A stretch of DNA of 64,000 nucleotides from Fusarium oxysporum f. sp. lycopersici 4287 (Eukaryota > Ascomycota > Sordariomycetes > Hypocreales > Nectriaceae). The position numbers and the translations under genes were made by a program. A model generated the notes under the pieces. That model was not told where the DNA came from. It was given only the letters and a program-made list of their open reading frames with translations, and did no database searches. Numbering within the stretch: the first letter of the stretch is position 1; each line of letters begins with the position of its first letter. This document shows positions 13,009 through 24,680 of the stretch, piece by piece. The stretch lies in contig NC_030993.1 in NCBI RefSeq assembly GCF_000149955.1, forward strand, positions 1,583,048 to 1,647,047, given 5' to 3'.

Positions 13009-13906
13009 GATGTCGTTCTTAATCGTATCGCGTAGGCAGAGTCGATGACACTGAGAGGCTGATGAGAAGGTTGACCTGTGATGCGCTGGACACGGTTAAC
13101 CAAGAATGAGAACACGGGCAGGAAGATGGTGACAAGGTAAACCAGGCGAGGCGGTGGGAAATCCGATGGCTTTTGGCTTTGGATTCTGCTGGCGCGTGAG
13201 GAATTCGCTAGTGAACAATGGCGGAAGTTGGCCGCGCTAAGCTGAGGGGAACTGATCCCATGATGGATGATGTTACTCTCGCCAAGGCTATGTCACTAGA
13301 TTGATAAGATTAGATCCTTGCATGTTATCGGCTGAAATCGGCTGGCGACCGGTCAACTGCCAACACCGACCCACAACATTTCGATGTTGCAAGAAGGCTG
13401 ATGAGGAGTCGTTTATTCAATTTCTTGATATGAATCAGTAATATTATACCAGTATTGTGCGAGCCAGCCGGCTACGAAAGGTGTATGTATTGCATTTATA
13501 CTGCTAATAAGAGTCCAAAAGAGACAAGCAACTTCTGACTTCTGACGGCCTGACCTGAACGACGAGACCTAGGTAGGTGAGTTTAGTATGACTTAGTAGG
13601 ATTTTAAACCCGTAGTTCATCTTGGCACTCTGGATGAAGTTCGTAAGTTTTCTTGCTCCCTGTGGGGAGTTTCCTAAAAGATCTCCTTCGTCCAAATTTG
13701 GTTATGAGCAAGGATAGTATTCAAGCAACATTCCAGTTTGAAAAGTCTTCGTACTCTGAATGAGCTGTTATTGCTCGTTAGTTGCTTCAAGGCTCACGGT
13801 GTATCTTGATCAAAGCCTATCTGTCGTTGAATATTGTGTGAAGTCATGGTCACTGCCCAGTTATATCTTATTTGTCACTTTCGAGACAGCTTTCCGACTT
13901 GGCAAA
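13009..13906. other. Intergenic region
   Basis: This is the 5' flank of the CREG-like gene followed by AT-leaning sequence. A near-palindrome ACCTAGGTA occurs at 13567-13575. No gene is supported. Confidence 0.6.
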
Positions 13907-13922
13907 CCAGGGTTCAAATCCA
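13907..13922 (+). repeat. Left terminal inverted repeat of the foldback-like element
   Basis: CCAGGGTTCAAATCCA, identical over 16 bases to the reverse complement of 14652-14667. It contains the B-box-like word GGTTCAAATCC. Confidence 0.8.
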
Positions 13923-14097
13923 CGACACTCCACGACACATTTGTGAATATGGCGTGGATATGGATGCTGACTAATAATTTCGATGTGGAATGGGTGGAAA
14001 TGGATCCATTATGGAAATGGATCCATATTGTGGAATTCGTGGAATGGAAACCTACTTCGTCCAACAATGGTAATTAATGGGTCCCGCCCGCCCTCGG

Positions 14098-14105
14098 TGA
14101 CGTCA
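14098..14105. promoter_or_regulatory. Perfect CRE/ATF palindrome TGACGTCA
   Basis: The 8-bp palindrome TGACGTCA is the consensus for ATF/CREB-type bZIP factors. It sits inside the foldback-like element, far from any gene start I can support, so a regulatory role is only a possibility. Confidence 0.25.
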
Positions 14106-14651
14106 ATGTTTTTGTCATTGGTCCATTAAAATCCGCCGTTGCTTGACGCAAAGGCAACACACCCACCGACGTTCCTGTTTCTTGTTATGCTGGATATTCG
14201 TAGCCGAACCGATATACCTATAGACGCGCCTTGCCGTCTCTCTCCGTCAAGATCCAGCTTTTGTAGAGCTGAAAGAGCCGTTGATTGTCCTCTTCTGTTC
14301 GTTCTGGAACGGATGTGGTTGACTTGGTAGGATGGGGAGTGGCCATTTCGATTTGGGGTAGTAACGCGAGTAACAGTGAAGCCCCCAGAATGGACTCATT
14401 GTGTACGGAGGAAAATGGGGTGGCAAATCGATGTTGTGTTGTTGTGGGTGATAGAAAGTACTTAGGATATGCGGGATTTCACAAGGAAATCAAGGTATTT
14501 TCGAACCCCACCTAAAATATTCCACGATTTCCACATGTGGAACATGTGGAAGGGGCTTCGTGGCGTGGATATGGAAATGCTGAAGCCCACGTGGAATGGA
14601 ATGGAATGGATATGGATCCACATTATGGATCCATATGTGGATTTCGTGGTA

Positions 14652-14667
14652 TGGATTTGAACCCTGG
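14652..14667 (-). repeat. Right terminal inverted repeat of the foldback-like element
   Basis: TGGATTTGAACCCTGG, the exact reverse complement of the left terminal repeat at 13907-13922. Confidence 0.8.
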
Positions 14668-15834
14668 GAAAATCTGCCTCGGAGACTGCTCTATCATCAT
14701 CATCTGGCACTGTTTTCTAGAACCTCTAGCTCAATACTTGGACAAACCAGAGTCTTCTTCTTGTCATAGTCCATTTCCCATGCTTGAGCATTCTAGAATG
14801 TTAGCAGCATGAGGGCCATTGACATTGATCCAGCTGATAACAACCACCTTCAACATTACTTAGTTCTGGGTTCTTACTGATCTGGTGGTACACACTTAGA
14901 ATCAGCCGACTACATGGTTTCCGAACTCGTGTGGTCTTTCATTGTAAAATAAAAATGAAGCCGAGCCCACACCGCGATGATCACATCCATATTAGCCTCT
15001 ATTTAGAATTAATGAGATGAAATTTACAAAAATAATGGGATTCATCGAAGAAGCCACCTGCGTAAGTACGATAGCCATATAATCCAGCAGCTCAACAAAT
15101 ACCATGTGAGCATGAACGAATGAAAGTGTCAAGGTCATACGTGAGTTAGTTACCTTCGTCTTACCCTAAGGTAGGTGCTTTATAGTCGAGAAAAAATGAT
15201 CCGCCTTGTGGTAAGGTACATGCTTCGAAGACGGGAGACCATCATAATTTAAGATTGCGTGCCTTGCTCAAGCGACAGCACGTCAGCAAAATGGAGATCA
15301 TTCCAATTTGAGGTCCAACGATTACTTACTTACCTTAGTGGATTAGGCATGTACGTCTTGGTTGCAGTAGCAACCATCCCTAGGTAGATTTGAAGGGACA
15401 GCCAATAGCGTTTCAAGTGGGGTCCTGCCCGATCACAGTACTTGTAAGTTGTTGATCAGATCTTCATCGAGCATCCAGGTTCTTGCCATTCAGACCTGTC
15501 CTCTCCAATTTCTTTTCCNNNNNNNNNNNNNNNNNNNNNNNNNNNNNNNNNNNNNNNNNNNNNNNNNNNNNNNNNNNNNNNNNNNNNNNNNNNNNNNNNN
15601 NNNNNNNNNNNNNNNNNNNNNNNNNNNNNNNNNNNNNNNNNNNNNNNNNNNNNNNNNNNNNNNNNNNNNNNNNNNNNNNNNNNNNNNNNNNNNNNNNNNN
15701 NNNNNNNNNNNNNGCCGCCTGTCCAAGCCCAAGCTAAACAAAACAGAGTCCACCCGCTAGTCTACCCCTCGACTCCAACTCCAGCTCACATCGCGACAAC
15801 TAAACATCCCCACCATACACTGCAGTGCCGAACC
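14668..15834. other. Intergenic region upstream of DBF2
   Basis: No gene is supported. The stretch contains an assembly gap (15519-15713) and then the pyrimidine-rich leader of the kinase gene. Confidence 0.6.
15519..15713. other. Assembly gap (195 N)
   Basis: This is a run of unknown bases in the presumed promoter or 5' leader of the DBF2 gene. The promoter content is therefore incomplete. Confidence 0.99.
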
Positions 15835-15861
15835 TTCTTCTTCTTCTTCTTCTTCTTCTTC
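15835..15861 (+). repeat. (TTC)9 microsatellite in the DBF2 leader
   Basis: Nine uninterrupted TTC units lie 51 bp upstream of the start codon. CT-rich tracts are common near fungal transcription starts, so this probably lies in or beside the core promoter or 5' UTR. Confidence 0.85.
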
Positions 15862-15912
15862 AACATTCCTTCGCTCAATTAAGAAGACATCCCCGGAAGA
15901 AGACAAGCAGCC

Positions 15913-18033
15913 ATGGCTAGCTTCATGTCCAGTTTCTTTCCTGGAGGGAAAGAAAAGAACCCGGCCAGCGAAAATGGCAGTTCGCGACCTGCTACGCCAT
16001 CCACCAGGGTGGACAACTTCCTCAACCCCGCGAGCACACCTCAAGGCAGCCCGAGCAAGAAGACCAACCCTCCTGGCTCACACGACCTCCCGTCTGCATT
16101 CGAGAGTGCCTTGACACTCAATCCTCCTGTCATGGAGCCACCCCTCAAGTTGGGCCGCCCTCAAAGCGTTATAACCCCGCTATCACCTGGCAAGACCAAG
16201 GTTCAGCCCCTCGACGAGTCCAACGTCAATGTCGATGAAAGCGTCGTCCACAAGACGCGGCCTGTAAGCCCTCAAAAGAAACAAGGCCAGGAGAACACAC
16301 CCCCTACCTCTCGATTGGCTGGCACCGATTCTCCCCACCAACATAGCCATGCTGCCGTCACCCGTCAACAACACTATGAGCACAGAGAGCGACCAAACAC
16401 GCCTGCGACGAAGAAATTCAACACCGCTCGAGGTCTGACACCCGAAGAGCGCGAGATTCTTCAGAAGCCCAACGTTAAGCGACTCGTCAATGTTACTCAG
16501 CTTTGTAGGCATCTCCCAAACCCATCGATTGTGAAGGGCATCTTATTGATTGGTCTCTAATGCTTTGTTAGACTTCCTTGACTATTACTTTGACCTCCTC
16601 ACCTATGTTGGATCAAGACAAAATCGACTAGCAGCCTTCAAGAACGAATACCCTCCGCCCCCAGAGACTGATGAGCAGACGCACAACCAAATGTGGACCA
16701 AGTACACAGGACGAGAACGCGCCAACTTGCGCAAGCGTCGAGTTCGACTTCGACATGGCGACTTCCAGATTTTGACACAAGTTGGTCAAGGTGGATATGG
16801 CCAGGTTTTCTTGGCTCAAAAGAAAGACACTCGTGAGGTTTGTGCCCTCAAAGTCATGAGCAAGAAGTTACTGTTCAAGCTTGACGAAGTTCGCCATGTT
16901 TTGACGGAGAGAGATATTCTGACCACCGCCCAAAGCGAGTGGCTCGTTAGACTCCTCTACTCTTTCCAGGATGAAAAAAGTATTTATCTGGCCATGGAAT
17001 ATGTGCCTGGCGGCGACTTCCGCACCCTGCTTAACAACACCGGTGTGTTATCTAACCGCCATGCCCGTTTCTATATCGCCGAGATGTTCTGTTCCGTTGA
17101 TGCCCTGCACCAGCTCGGTTATATCCATCGAGATCTCAAGCCCGAGAACTTCCTTGTCGATTCTACAGGACACATCAAGTTGACCGACTTCGGTCTTGCT
17201 GCAGGTGTGCTCGCCCCGTCCAAAATTGAGTCAATGCGTATCAAGCTGGAAAAAGCATCCGAAAGTGCAGTTCCCTTCGGCAAGCCCATGGATCAGCGAA
17301 CTGTGGCTGAACGTCGAGAGAGCTACCGGACAATGCGCGAGAATGATGTCAACTATGCCAAATCCATTGTGGGATCGCCTGACTACATGGCCCCAGAGGT
17401 TCTTAGAGGGGAGGAATATGACTTCACAGTGGACTATTGGAGTCTGGGTTGCATGCTGTTCGAGGCACTCACTGGATTCCCTCCTTTCGCGGGTGCCACC
17501 CCGGATGAGACGTGGCGTAATCTGAAGCACTGGAAGGAGGTGCTGAAGAGACCTGTATGGGAGGACCCCAACTACTTCCTGAGCAACAGAACTTGGAATT
17601 TCATCTGCACGTGAGTAAACTGCACACTTTTGATGCCTGGCCATGGCGAGCTGAAGCTGACTGACTATCCCTTAGATGCATCAACTCTCGCACAAGACGA
17701 TTCTCGAATATCAAAGATATCTATGCTCACCACTACTTTGCCGAAGTTGAATGGGATGTTTTGCGACAAACTCGTGCGCCCTTTGTACCAGAGCTGGACT
17801 CGGAAACTGATGCGGGCTATTTCGATGATTTTACCAATGAGGCTGATATGGCCAAGTACAAGGAGGTTCATGACAAACAACAAGCTCTCGAGACAATGGC
17901 TGAGCGTGAAGACCAAATGAGCAAGAGTCTCTTCGTCGGATTCACGTTCAGACATCGCAAACCCGCAACGGAAGAAGGCGGGAGCCCCAGAAAGCGCATT
18001 CCCACTGATGAGACGTTTGGGACGATGTTCTAG
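15913..18033 (+). CDS. dbf2: NDR-family serine/threonine kinase, Dbf2/Sid2 (SidB) type
   Basis: This is the effector kinase of the septation initiation / mitotic exit network, activated with a Mob1 partner and needed for septum formation (family knowledge). Exons 15913-16504, 16572-17610 and 17676-18033 have matching phases and give 662 aa. Residues 1-200 are disordered and Ser/Pro-rich. The Mob-binding helical segment follows (YFLDYYFDLLTYVGSRQNRL). The kinase domain starts near residue 262 with GQGGYGQV, then CALKVMSKK (ATP lysine), HRDLKPEN and DFGLA. An NDR-type insert precedes the activation segment KSIVGSPDYMAPEVL. The C-terminal extension carries the hydrophobic motif LFVGFTFRH with its regulatory Thr. 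It is convergent with areA. Length and motif order are normal for this family. Confidence 0.95.
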
Positions 18034-19307
18034 GACGAGCCCCAAATTCCTCAGACCGTGGTTGGCTGGCGAGGTTTTGTCAGTAGGGAAAAAGCCCTTT
18101 TCTGAAGTGATACGAGCGGGTTGCCCCAGGTCCTTATTTTCGGGTCTTAGGGTATGACATGCATACCATTATGAGGATTCTTGATGTCTTTGTTGGTGCT
18201 TGACCCCCTAGTGCTTTTCTTCTTCGATGTTGCTGTATTATCACTTTTGATATTGTATTCGACACTGCAAGTCCTGCAGTTCTGTTTTCGTGCTATTCAT
18301 TTTCGGCAGGCAGGAGTTCTATAAGGACCAGGTTTTTGTGTACGGTCCGCTGGTATGGAGTCTGCGAGTTGTCAGGCGGCCCACGATAGTTCAGTTTATG
18401 TATGTATGTTTTGAGATTAGTTTCCCTCCTGACTTTGGCAGGTATGAGGACAGGGGGATTCCGAAAATAGAAAAGCCAATGCCTTCGTATTGGCTTTTGC
18501 GAAGCAACGAGCAACTAATTTTGACTCGACAAGACCGTTTTGTGAGAGCGTGTTCGCCTTTATGTTAGCCACATATACCAACCAACCTTACATGCCACTG
18601 CCCATTTCAGTATCTACTGACATAGGAATCGAGATCACAAGGACATGCATTTGAACCTCAAGATGCTCGATCTGTTTTCTCGTGGTACTGGTCCCAAGCA
18701 TTCTCAAACCTATTCGACGGTTTCATTGATTTATCCGCCACAAGCAAGCAAGGATTTGTGAGAGAATGAACAAGAAGTATATAATAGACTTAAGTGGTAT
18801 CATCAAACCTCTTTCAGAGGGTGTGTTCATTGCGAAGTCCTGTCCCATCCATCAAATTTGCAACATCAGAAGCCCTCCCATTCGCTTGTTTCCAGGCCAT
18901 CTATAAGAAATAATAAAAATGAAACCCTCGGCCAATCGTCAGATCTATAAATAGACGTTTGGAATGTTGGAAAATTGTCGTGATAACTGCGCCATTTCTC
19001 GACAACATGCAGTTTTTGGCATGTGCATGATTACCCAGTAATAACCACATACCAAAAGGCCATTCCCTCCATAAAACTCCAGCAACATCGGAAGCGATAC
19101 AATCCGCCACAAGTTAACACATCCAAGTAAGGTATCAATCCGTCATATGATCAAGTCTCAAAGAAAACGCCACCATCTAAAACGCCCCGAAATCATGCCC
19201 TATTTCGTTAAAGTGTATCGTCCGCAAAATTTGTACCGCCGTTCAAGGCGGAGCTTCCAAAATCTCCATCATTACCATCAAAGCTAATTGATTCTGTCTT
19301 GTTGCGA
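18034..19307. other. Shared 3' region of convergent DBF2 and areA
   Basis: This 1.27 kb separates two stop codons facing each other. It is AT-leaning and lacks any convincing gene, and presumably contains both 3' UTRs. Confidence 0.65.
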
Positions 19308-22300
19308 TCACAGGCTCATCGTCAGCCATTCCCATTCTTGAGGACCGGCAGAGCTACCAATCAACGAGCTTGTTTGCCCACCAGACATGCTGATCATGCC
19401 GGTAGCCGACCCTAGCGTACTGGGTCGCTGGTTCAAGTTGAAGCTGCTGGCGGACATGCCACCAGGCAAACTCGAAAGTCCAGCTGAGGAGCCGAAGGGA
19501 CGCGGGCCGTCGATAGAGCTGGTTGAATCGGGACTGTCGATATCCATCGATACTGGCACATCTCCTCCAATGCTCTTGCTGTGGCGGCGTTGCCGTTTTG
19601 AAGAAGCAGTGGCGGGACGCTGCATTGACATTGACGAGGCACCAGGTCCAGGACTAGTCTTTGGGGGCGCAGCCGCGATGGGGACAACCCCTTTACCACC
19701 CACAGCACCAGAAGAGGGTCCTGGACCAGCAAAATGACTGTTTGGAGTGCTTCCAGCGGTGTTGGCACCCGATGTAGTACCACTTACTGGGCTATCGATA
19801 TCCTTACTGCTAGCGGGTTGACTAGTAGCAGGTGGTGTCGTTACCTTGGGTGTCGGGTTGCTGCTGTTTGGTTTGGTGCTATTTGCTGTCGCAGTGGACA
19901 TCGACAAGGTCGAATTTTTGCGAGAGTTCAGGGCACTCGCCGTCTTCTTAGACCTCGTACTGCTCCCTCCAACTGGTACGTTGGTCCCGGAACCACGATT
20001 TCGCTTCTTAATCACGTCCGTCTTCAAACTCAACGGTCTCACCACGCCATGCAACTTCAGGAAAAGACCACAGGCGTTACACAGTGGTTGGCCTTCAGGG
20101 TTTCGTCTCCACAAAGGCGTTGTCTGGGTGAAACAGTTCGTACACGTGGTCGGAGCATTTCCGTCGTTCCCATTGCCGGCAGCTGTCTGCAAGTTGGTGG
20201 TTGAGCCCTGCTTTGACATGGGAGGCGAAGATGGTCTGCTTGGAGCCACAGATGAGAATCCCGACATGGTCCCGTTTCCATCACCAGCAGGAGAGCTTTG
20301 CATCGATTGTGCAAGCTGCTCAAAGCCATTCTGTTGTCCGCCAAAGTGAACTGGCGTAGATGCATTTCGTGGTAATTTAGGATGCTGTCTCCTTAGGTTT
20401 CCTCCTCTGAAAGACTGCGACTGTGATCGCTCAAGGCCGTTCGATTCCCAGTCTCCATTATTATCGACAAAATCAGTTGTTGTTCCTCCGATCATCACCT
20501 GCTTGCGAGTTGGTCCGCCGGGGAAACGAGCTGCTTGGGTGCTGAACTGGCCTGGCAGGCTGGCATCCCAGCCCATCGCTCCCGACTCATCAAGTGATGA
20601 AGACATATCCTTTTGCATTGAAACATTACGATCAGCAAATGCGTTGTTATCCTCATCATCGGAGTCGGCTCCAAAAGAAAACATGTTATCCTGCGGCATC
20701 TGAATCGTGGGTGAAGTGACAGCTTGTTCGTTTTGGAACACCTGAGAAGGGTCGATATGCCCAAATGAGCTAGGAGCAGTGCTATATGCAGACATTGACT
20801 CCGATGCAGTTCCCGGAGCAGAGAACATAGTGCTGCCGCTGTTGCCGTTCGCGCCACCATACATGAACTGCTGGCTAAGCATACTGCCAATGCTCTGCTG
20901 AAAGCCCTGAGGGCGTTGCGCTCGCCCATCCTGGGAGCCAAAATAGAATCCTTCCTGCTCGGGCACAGGATGAGGGGTCGAGACATTCGAGGGGTACGCA
21001 GACGCTGGTGGCGAGTAAAAGTCGTTATTGTTGTTATTGTTGTTGTTGTTGCTGTTGTTGTTGTTCATAGATGCTGAAGGGACAGATGAATTGTGGTACA
21101 TGCCAGAAAAGGGACCATGGGGTATCATAGGTGATGTTGAAGGAGAAAACGAGAAGTTCTGCTGGAAGTTTCCATTGTTGACCATGGAGTCATTTCCCAT
21201 AAAAGTATCGAGGTTGAAGGGAACATTGCCGCCATTAGACTGCTGAGGGATGCCGGCCTGGTTGGGCTGGTCTAAGGAATAGTCATGCAACTCCGAATCA
21301 AGATCCAGGTCATTCTGCGCGGCAGTGCTGTTAACAGCTGGGACTTGGGGGGAGAAATTGGCAGGGCGCTTTCGAGTCTGGTTGTGAAGGTTAGCAGTCG
21401 AGCGCGAAATAAGCGTGCTATCACATGTAAAATAAAAAGTAACATAAATTTGGAGGTTTGCGACGGACGAATGGCAATATGCGATGCTGGTCACACAAAG
21501 AGGAGGGGGAATGAGAGTTACTCACCCTGCGGTCATCGATGCTCGTTTTTCGAAGATGACGGTTCACATAGTTGAATTCGCTACCCTGAGTAGCCTGGTG
21601 AACTGGCTGGACGGGGACCGACTGTGGGACAAAAGTCTGGTGCGATGGTTCTTTGCGGGATTTGATTGGGATGGCCGACGCCATTGAATTGCCGGACCTA
21701 TCGTCAACCATTTTATCGCCTTCAGGAGACGCAAAGTTGATAGGCGAGCCAGAATTGTCAGAAAAAATGAAGTCGTCAAGATTCATGGCATCAGGTTGAG
21801 CCAGATTGTTTTCAGAAGACTTTCTCAGCTGAGCAATGCCGCTGGGAGAGCTTTGCATCATTGGGCGTCCAAGTCTGAAAGCCCTGGTCAGCACGTCATG
21901 GTCCAAATGTGAGAACGTGATTCGAAGCACAAATGATGTTGCAGGAATAAAAGGTCATTTACATACCGGCTGCTGGCGTCCATGTTCTTTTTTCTTCGAG
22001 CATCCGCCTCGTCTTGCCTCTGCTGCTGCTCTTCCTTGTGCCTGCGTATGTTGAGAGCCATCATACGCCAAGTCAGATTCTCCATGCGGTGCTGGCTAGG
22101 AAGCTGGTGCTTGGTCCTCGCGAAGAATTTCCAGACCTGAGTCGCAAGCGGATCATCCTGCTGCATCCTGTCGATACTGCGATCGGAGTCGGCCAAGCCA
22201 TTCTGGAGAAATGGGAAAAGGGCGCTGCCGCCCAGGCCCTGCCGGGCAAGGGAATAGGTGGTGGCCATGTCGGTCTTGTGCTCCTTGAAGCTGGCCGAAG

Positions 22301-22475
22301 CGTCACGAGGGTTTGGGATGCGGTTCGAGTTGCCGCTGCGCTGAGTGGGAGCGTTGTGAATAGCAGCGCCAGGCCATGCACTTGGCCTTCTTGGAAAACG
22401 AAAGTCGTGCTCTGTTATTGTTGGGTTCATTGTTAGAACAGGACTTGAGGTTGTGATTGAGACAGATGTGCTCAT
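19308..22475 (-). CDS. areA: GATA-type nitrogen regulatory transcription factor AreA/NIT2
   Basis: AreA is the global activator of genes for secondary nitrogen sources under nitrogen limitation and also affects secondary metabolism in Fusarium. Exons 22475-21967, 21874-21526 and 21377-19308 join in phase to give 975 aa. Visible features in order: the AreA N-terminal block ([16 protein letters not shown]), the conserved region [19 protein letters not shown], an Asn-rich run encoded around 21020-21067, and one GATA finger near residues 694-745 with CTNC-17 residues-CNAC and [11 protein letters not shown], followed by a basic tail. The extreme C-terminus [10 protein letters not shown] is the segment known to contact the repressor NmrA. 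Exon 2 ends in GG before GTGAGT. The sequence matches what I recall of Fusarium AreA almost throughout, which is the best taxonomic marker here. The 6.9 kb upstream carries no gene I can support. Confidence 0.98.
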
Positions 22476-23028
22476 GGAGGAAATATTGGCCGGCTTGTGG
22501 TGGAGCGAGGGTTGGACGGGCTATGAAAGAGGGAAGAGAGTATGAGTGAGGGTGAGCGAGAGGCTGAGGTGACGAAGAGAAGGGCCCCCCACGTAGTGGC
22601 TTTAGTAGGAGGGTGTGAGAAGGTTCGGGTGTGGGTTGCACTGCTGCAGCTGCTTGCAGTCCAGATGCCGCTCAATAATTTACAGCGAGTATGGGAGGAT
22701 GGCACTGTAAGTTACAGAACCTAGCTGCAGCTGCAGCTCTAGCTATAGCTGAGAGCGGTAGGGCCCTGAACAGAAATCCAACCTCGCTGAGATCAGGGCA
22801 ACCACCTCACCACCCAAAGCGGCCACCTCAGACCGACTGGGATGCACCAGGTTCCGGGCGGGGCGGGGTTCTTGTTTTTGGGGGATGCTCCGGGGGCTTC
22901 AGTGGGCACCCGGCGTCAGTGAAGAGCGGGCGAGCGGGCGCTGTCCACCGGAGGAGAAAGCCCAGAGCGATTGAAGGGGTCGTGCTTGGTGTAGGTGCAG
23001 AGGAACGATCGAAGATGAGAACGTACGT

Positions 23029-23038
23029 TACCTAGGTA
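23029..23038. repeat. TACCTAGGTA palindrome
   Basis: A perfect 10-bp palindrome, one of several CCTAGGTA-containing words in intergenic parts of this window. Its function is unknown. Confidence 0.6.
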
Positions 23039-24660
23039 CCTTATGTTTAAGTTGACGATGTATGTACTACGCACTGTAAGTGCTGGTGCCGGTAAGGATA
23101 TACTTGTGTCGTCGAATGAAAAGGACTGACTGGTGGAAGGACGAGATGACGAGAAAGCCAAAAACTTAGATGTAGAGGGGGGGAGGGATGCGGAGGGTTT
23201 TGAGAGTTGAGTTGAGTTTCGTCAAGTCGAGTCAAATCGAATCTGAGGTTTACAAAAGGGTAATATTCATCGAACCGATGGAGAGAAAGAAGACAGAAGG
23301 TGCAGAAATGATTGGCTCGTTTATTTCCGTACAGAGAGTAATCAATCGTTAGTGCCCCACGTTACTATTGCCAGTCTCAGCAGCGAGCGCATCCATCGCA
23401 CATCGACCCCCGACAGAAACCAGAGCCAGAGCCAGAATTAGACTAGACGAGGATGAGGATGACGGGTATTCGCCAAGCCTTTCATCGTCTCGACAGGTAC
23501 TGTACCCATCACAGCGGATCCCGCCACAACACTTAGGCCCGAATCGACAAAGATGAGCCTGCTACTTTGCTACTGCGACGGCTGAACTCGATGCGCTTGG
23601 AAGAGTCACTGAGAGGACAAGGGAAAGCCGCAATCGCATCAGGTCCAATCCAATCGATTCAAGTTTAAAAAACCGCCCACCTGTGGATATACACTAATGC
23701 GCTACCGATTCCTATAACCGGACCTCCACGTCCCCTCCAGAGGATACAAATGTACATCCATGGAGGCCCATCGATCAACTACGGAGTCCAGGGAGCCATG
23801 GCCGCCGATTGTTGACGAGTGCTTTAGATTTCAAGGGTCCAGGCCCATTTTCTACATGTACGTATGCCACGGAAAGTGGTCGCGGGAACGCCACATGGAG
23901 CAGGGACGAGCATTCAGAACTTTGCCTTTGTCTGAACCCCCAGGCCACGACATTGTGTGTAAGTCAGTGTACGGTCGACATCTGGCTGAATACCTCGAAA
24001 GGCCATATACTTACTTGGAGGGAATTGATTGGGATTTTCAGGCGCTTATTGAACCCATCTTCCTAATTAATTCACCAAAAAAGACAATTCCTGTTGCACC
24101 TTGTCTAGGTATCTAATCAACCTCCTTTTATCGTGATCCTGAAAATCTGTCTCCGCGACCTCGGCGGAACTTCCTTCTCTGTTTTTCCCCTCATACCTCG
24201 ACCTCCTCCGAGTGCGGATGCGTCTTGCAGCTAGATGGGATAGTGCCTTTCAAAACACCAAGGCTCAGGCAGGTAGGTAATTTCATGCGTGGCTTCAACG
24301 CTTGGAAAGGAACGCAGCTCATTTGTCTTGTTGGTTGCAAGTCTCAATTCTATTCATTTTCTCTAGTGGAATAAGACAAGAGACAGAAACACCTCATGAG
24401 ACTCTCAAGGCGTAGCCACCAACAACACAACATGGATGATCACCAGCTCTACTATACAGTACAGCTGACGAACCCCGGGACCATGAGTGGACAGCGATCA
24501 CTTTTGTTCGGGCAAACACCGCCAACTTAGGACCCACGATGCTGGACTCATCCAGGGCGTCAAGAATCGAGAAGCTGGCTCTTCAGCCGTGTCAATGGTG
24601 AAGGGGCGCTAGGCACGTCCGACCCAATGAGCCTTAATTTTCCAAGATTCAAATACTCCT

Positions 24661-24680
24661 CTGCTCTGCTCTGCTCTGCT
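24661..24680 (+). repeat. (CTGCT)4 pentanucleotide repeat
   Basis: Four uninterrupted CTGCT units lie in non-coding sequence, flanked by near-matching units. Confidence 0.85.

Larger units (their letters stand above)
13907..14667. mobile_element. Unclassified foldback-like element with 16-bp perfect terminal inverted repeats
   Basis: A 761-bp segment bounded by CCAGGGTTCAAATCCA at 13907-13922 and its exact reverse complement at 14652-14667. Both arms are rich in TGGA/TCCA words and contain ATGGATCCAT palindromes, so each arm can fold locally and the two can pair imperfectly. The middle (about 14076-14460) is ordinary sequence with a TGACGTCA palindrome at 14098. I see no transposase frame and no clear target-site duplication outside the inverted repeats. 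The inverted repeat contains GGTTCAAATCC, which fits the tRNA B-box consensus, so a link to a polymerase III promoter is possible, but no tRNA fold is visible. It may be a MITE, a foldback element or a chance pairing of a satellite-like repeat. Confidence 0.5.

Noticed and set aside
13907..13923. Possible tRNA gene from the B-box word GGTTCAAATCC
   Set aside because: No A-box at the right distance, no acceptor stem and an imperfect T-stem, so no tRNA can be drawn.
21022..21067. GTT/ATT triplet repeat as a free microsatellite
   Set aside because: It is the coding strand complement of the Asn run inside AreA, so it is explained by that gene.
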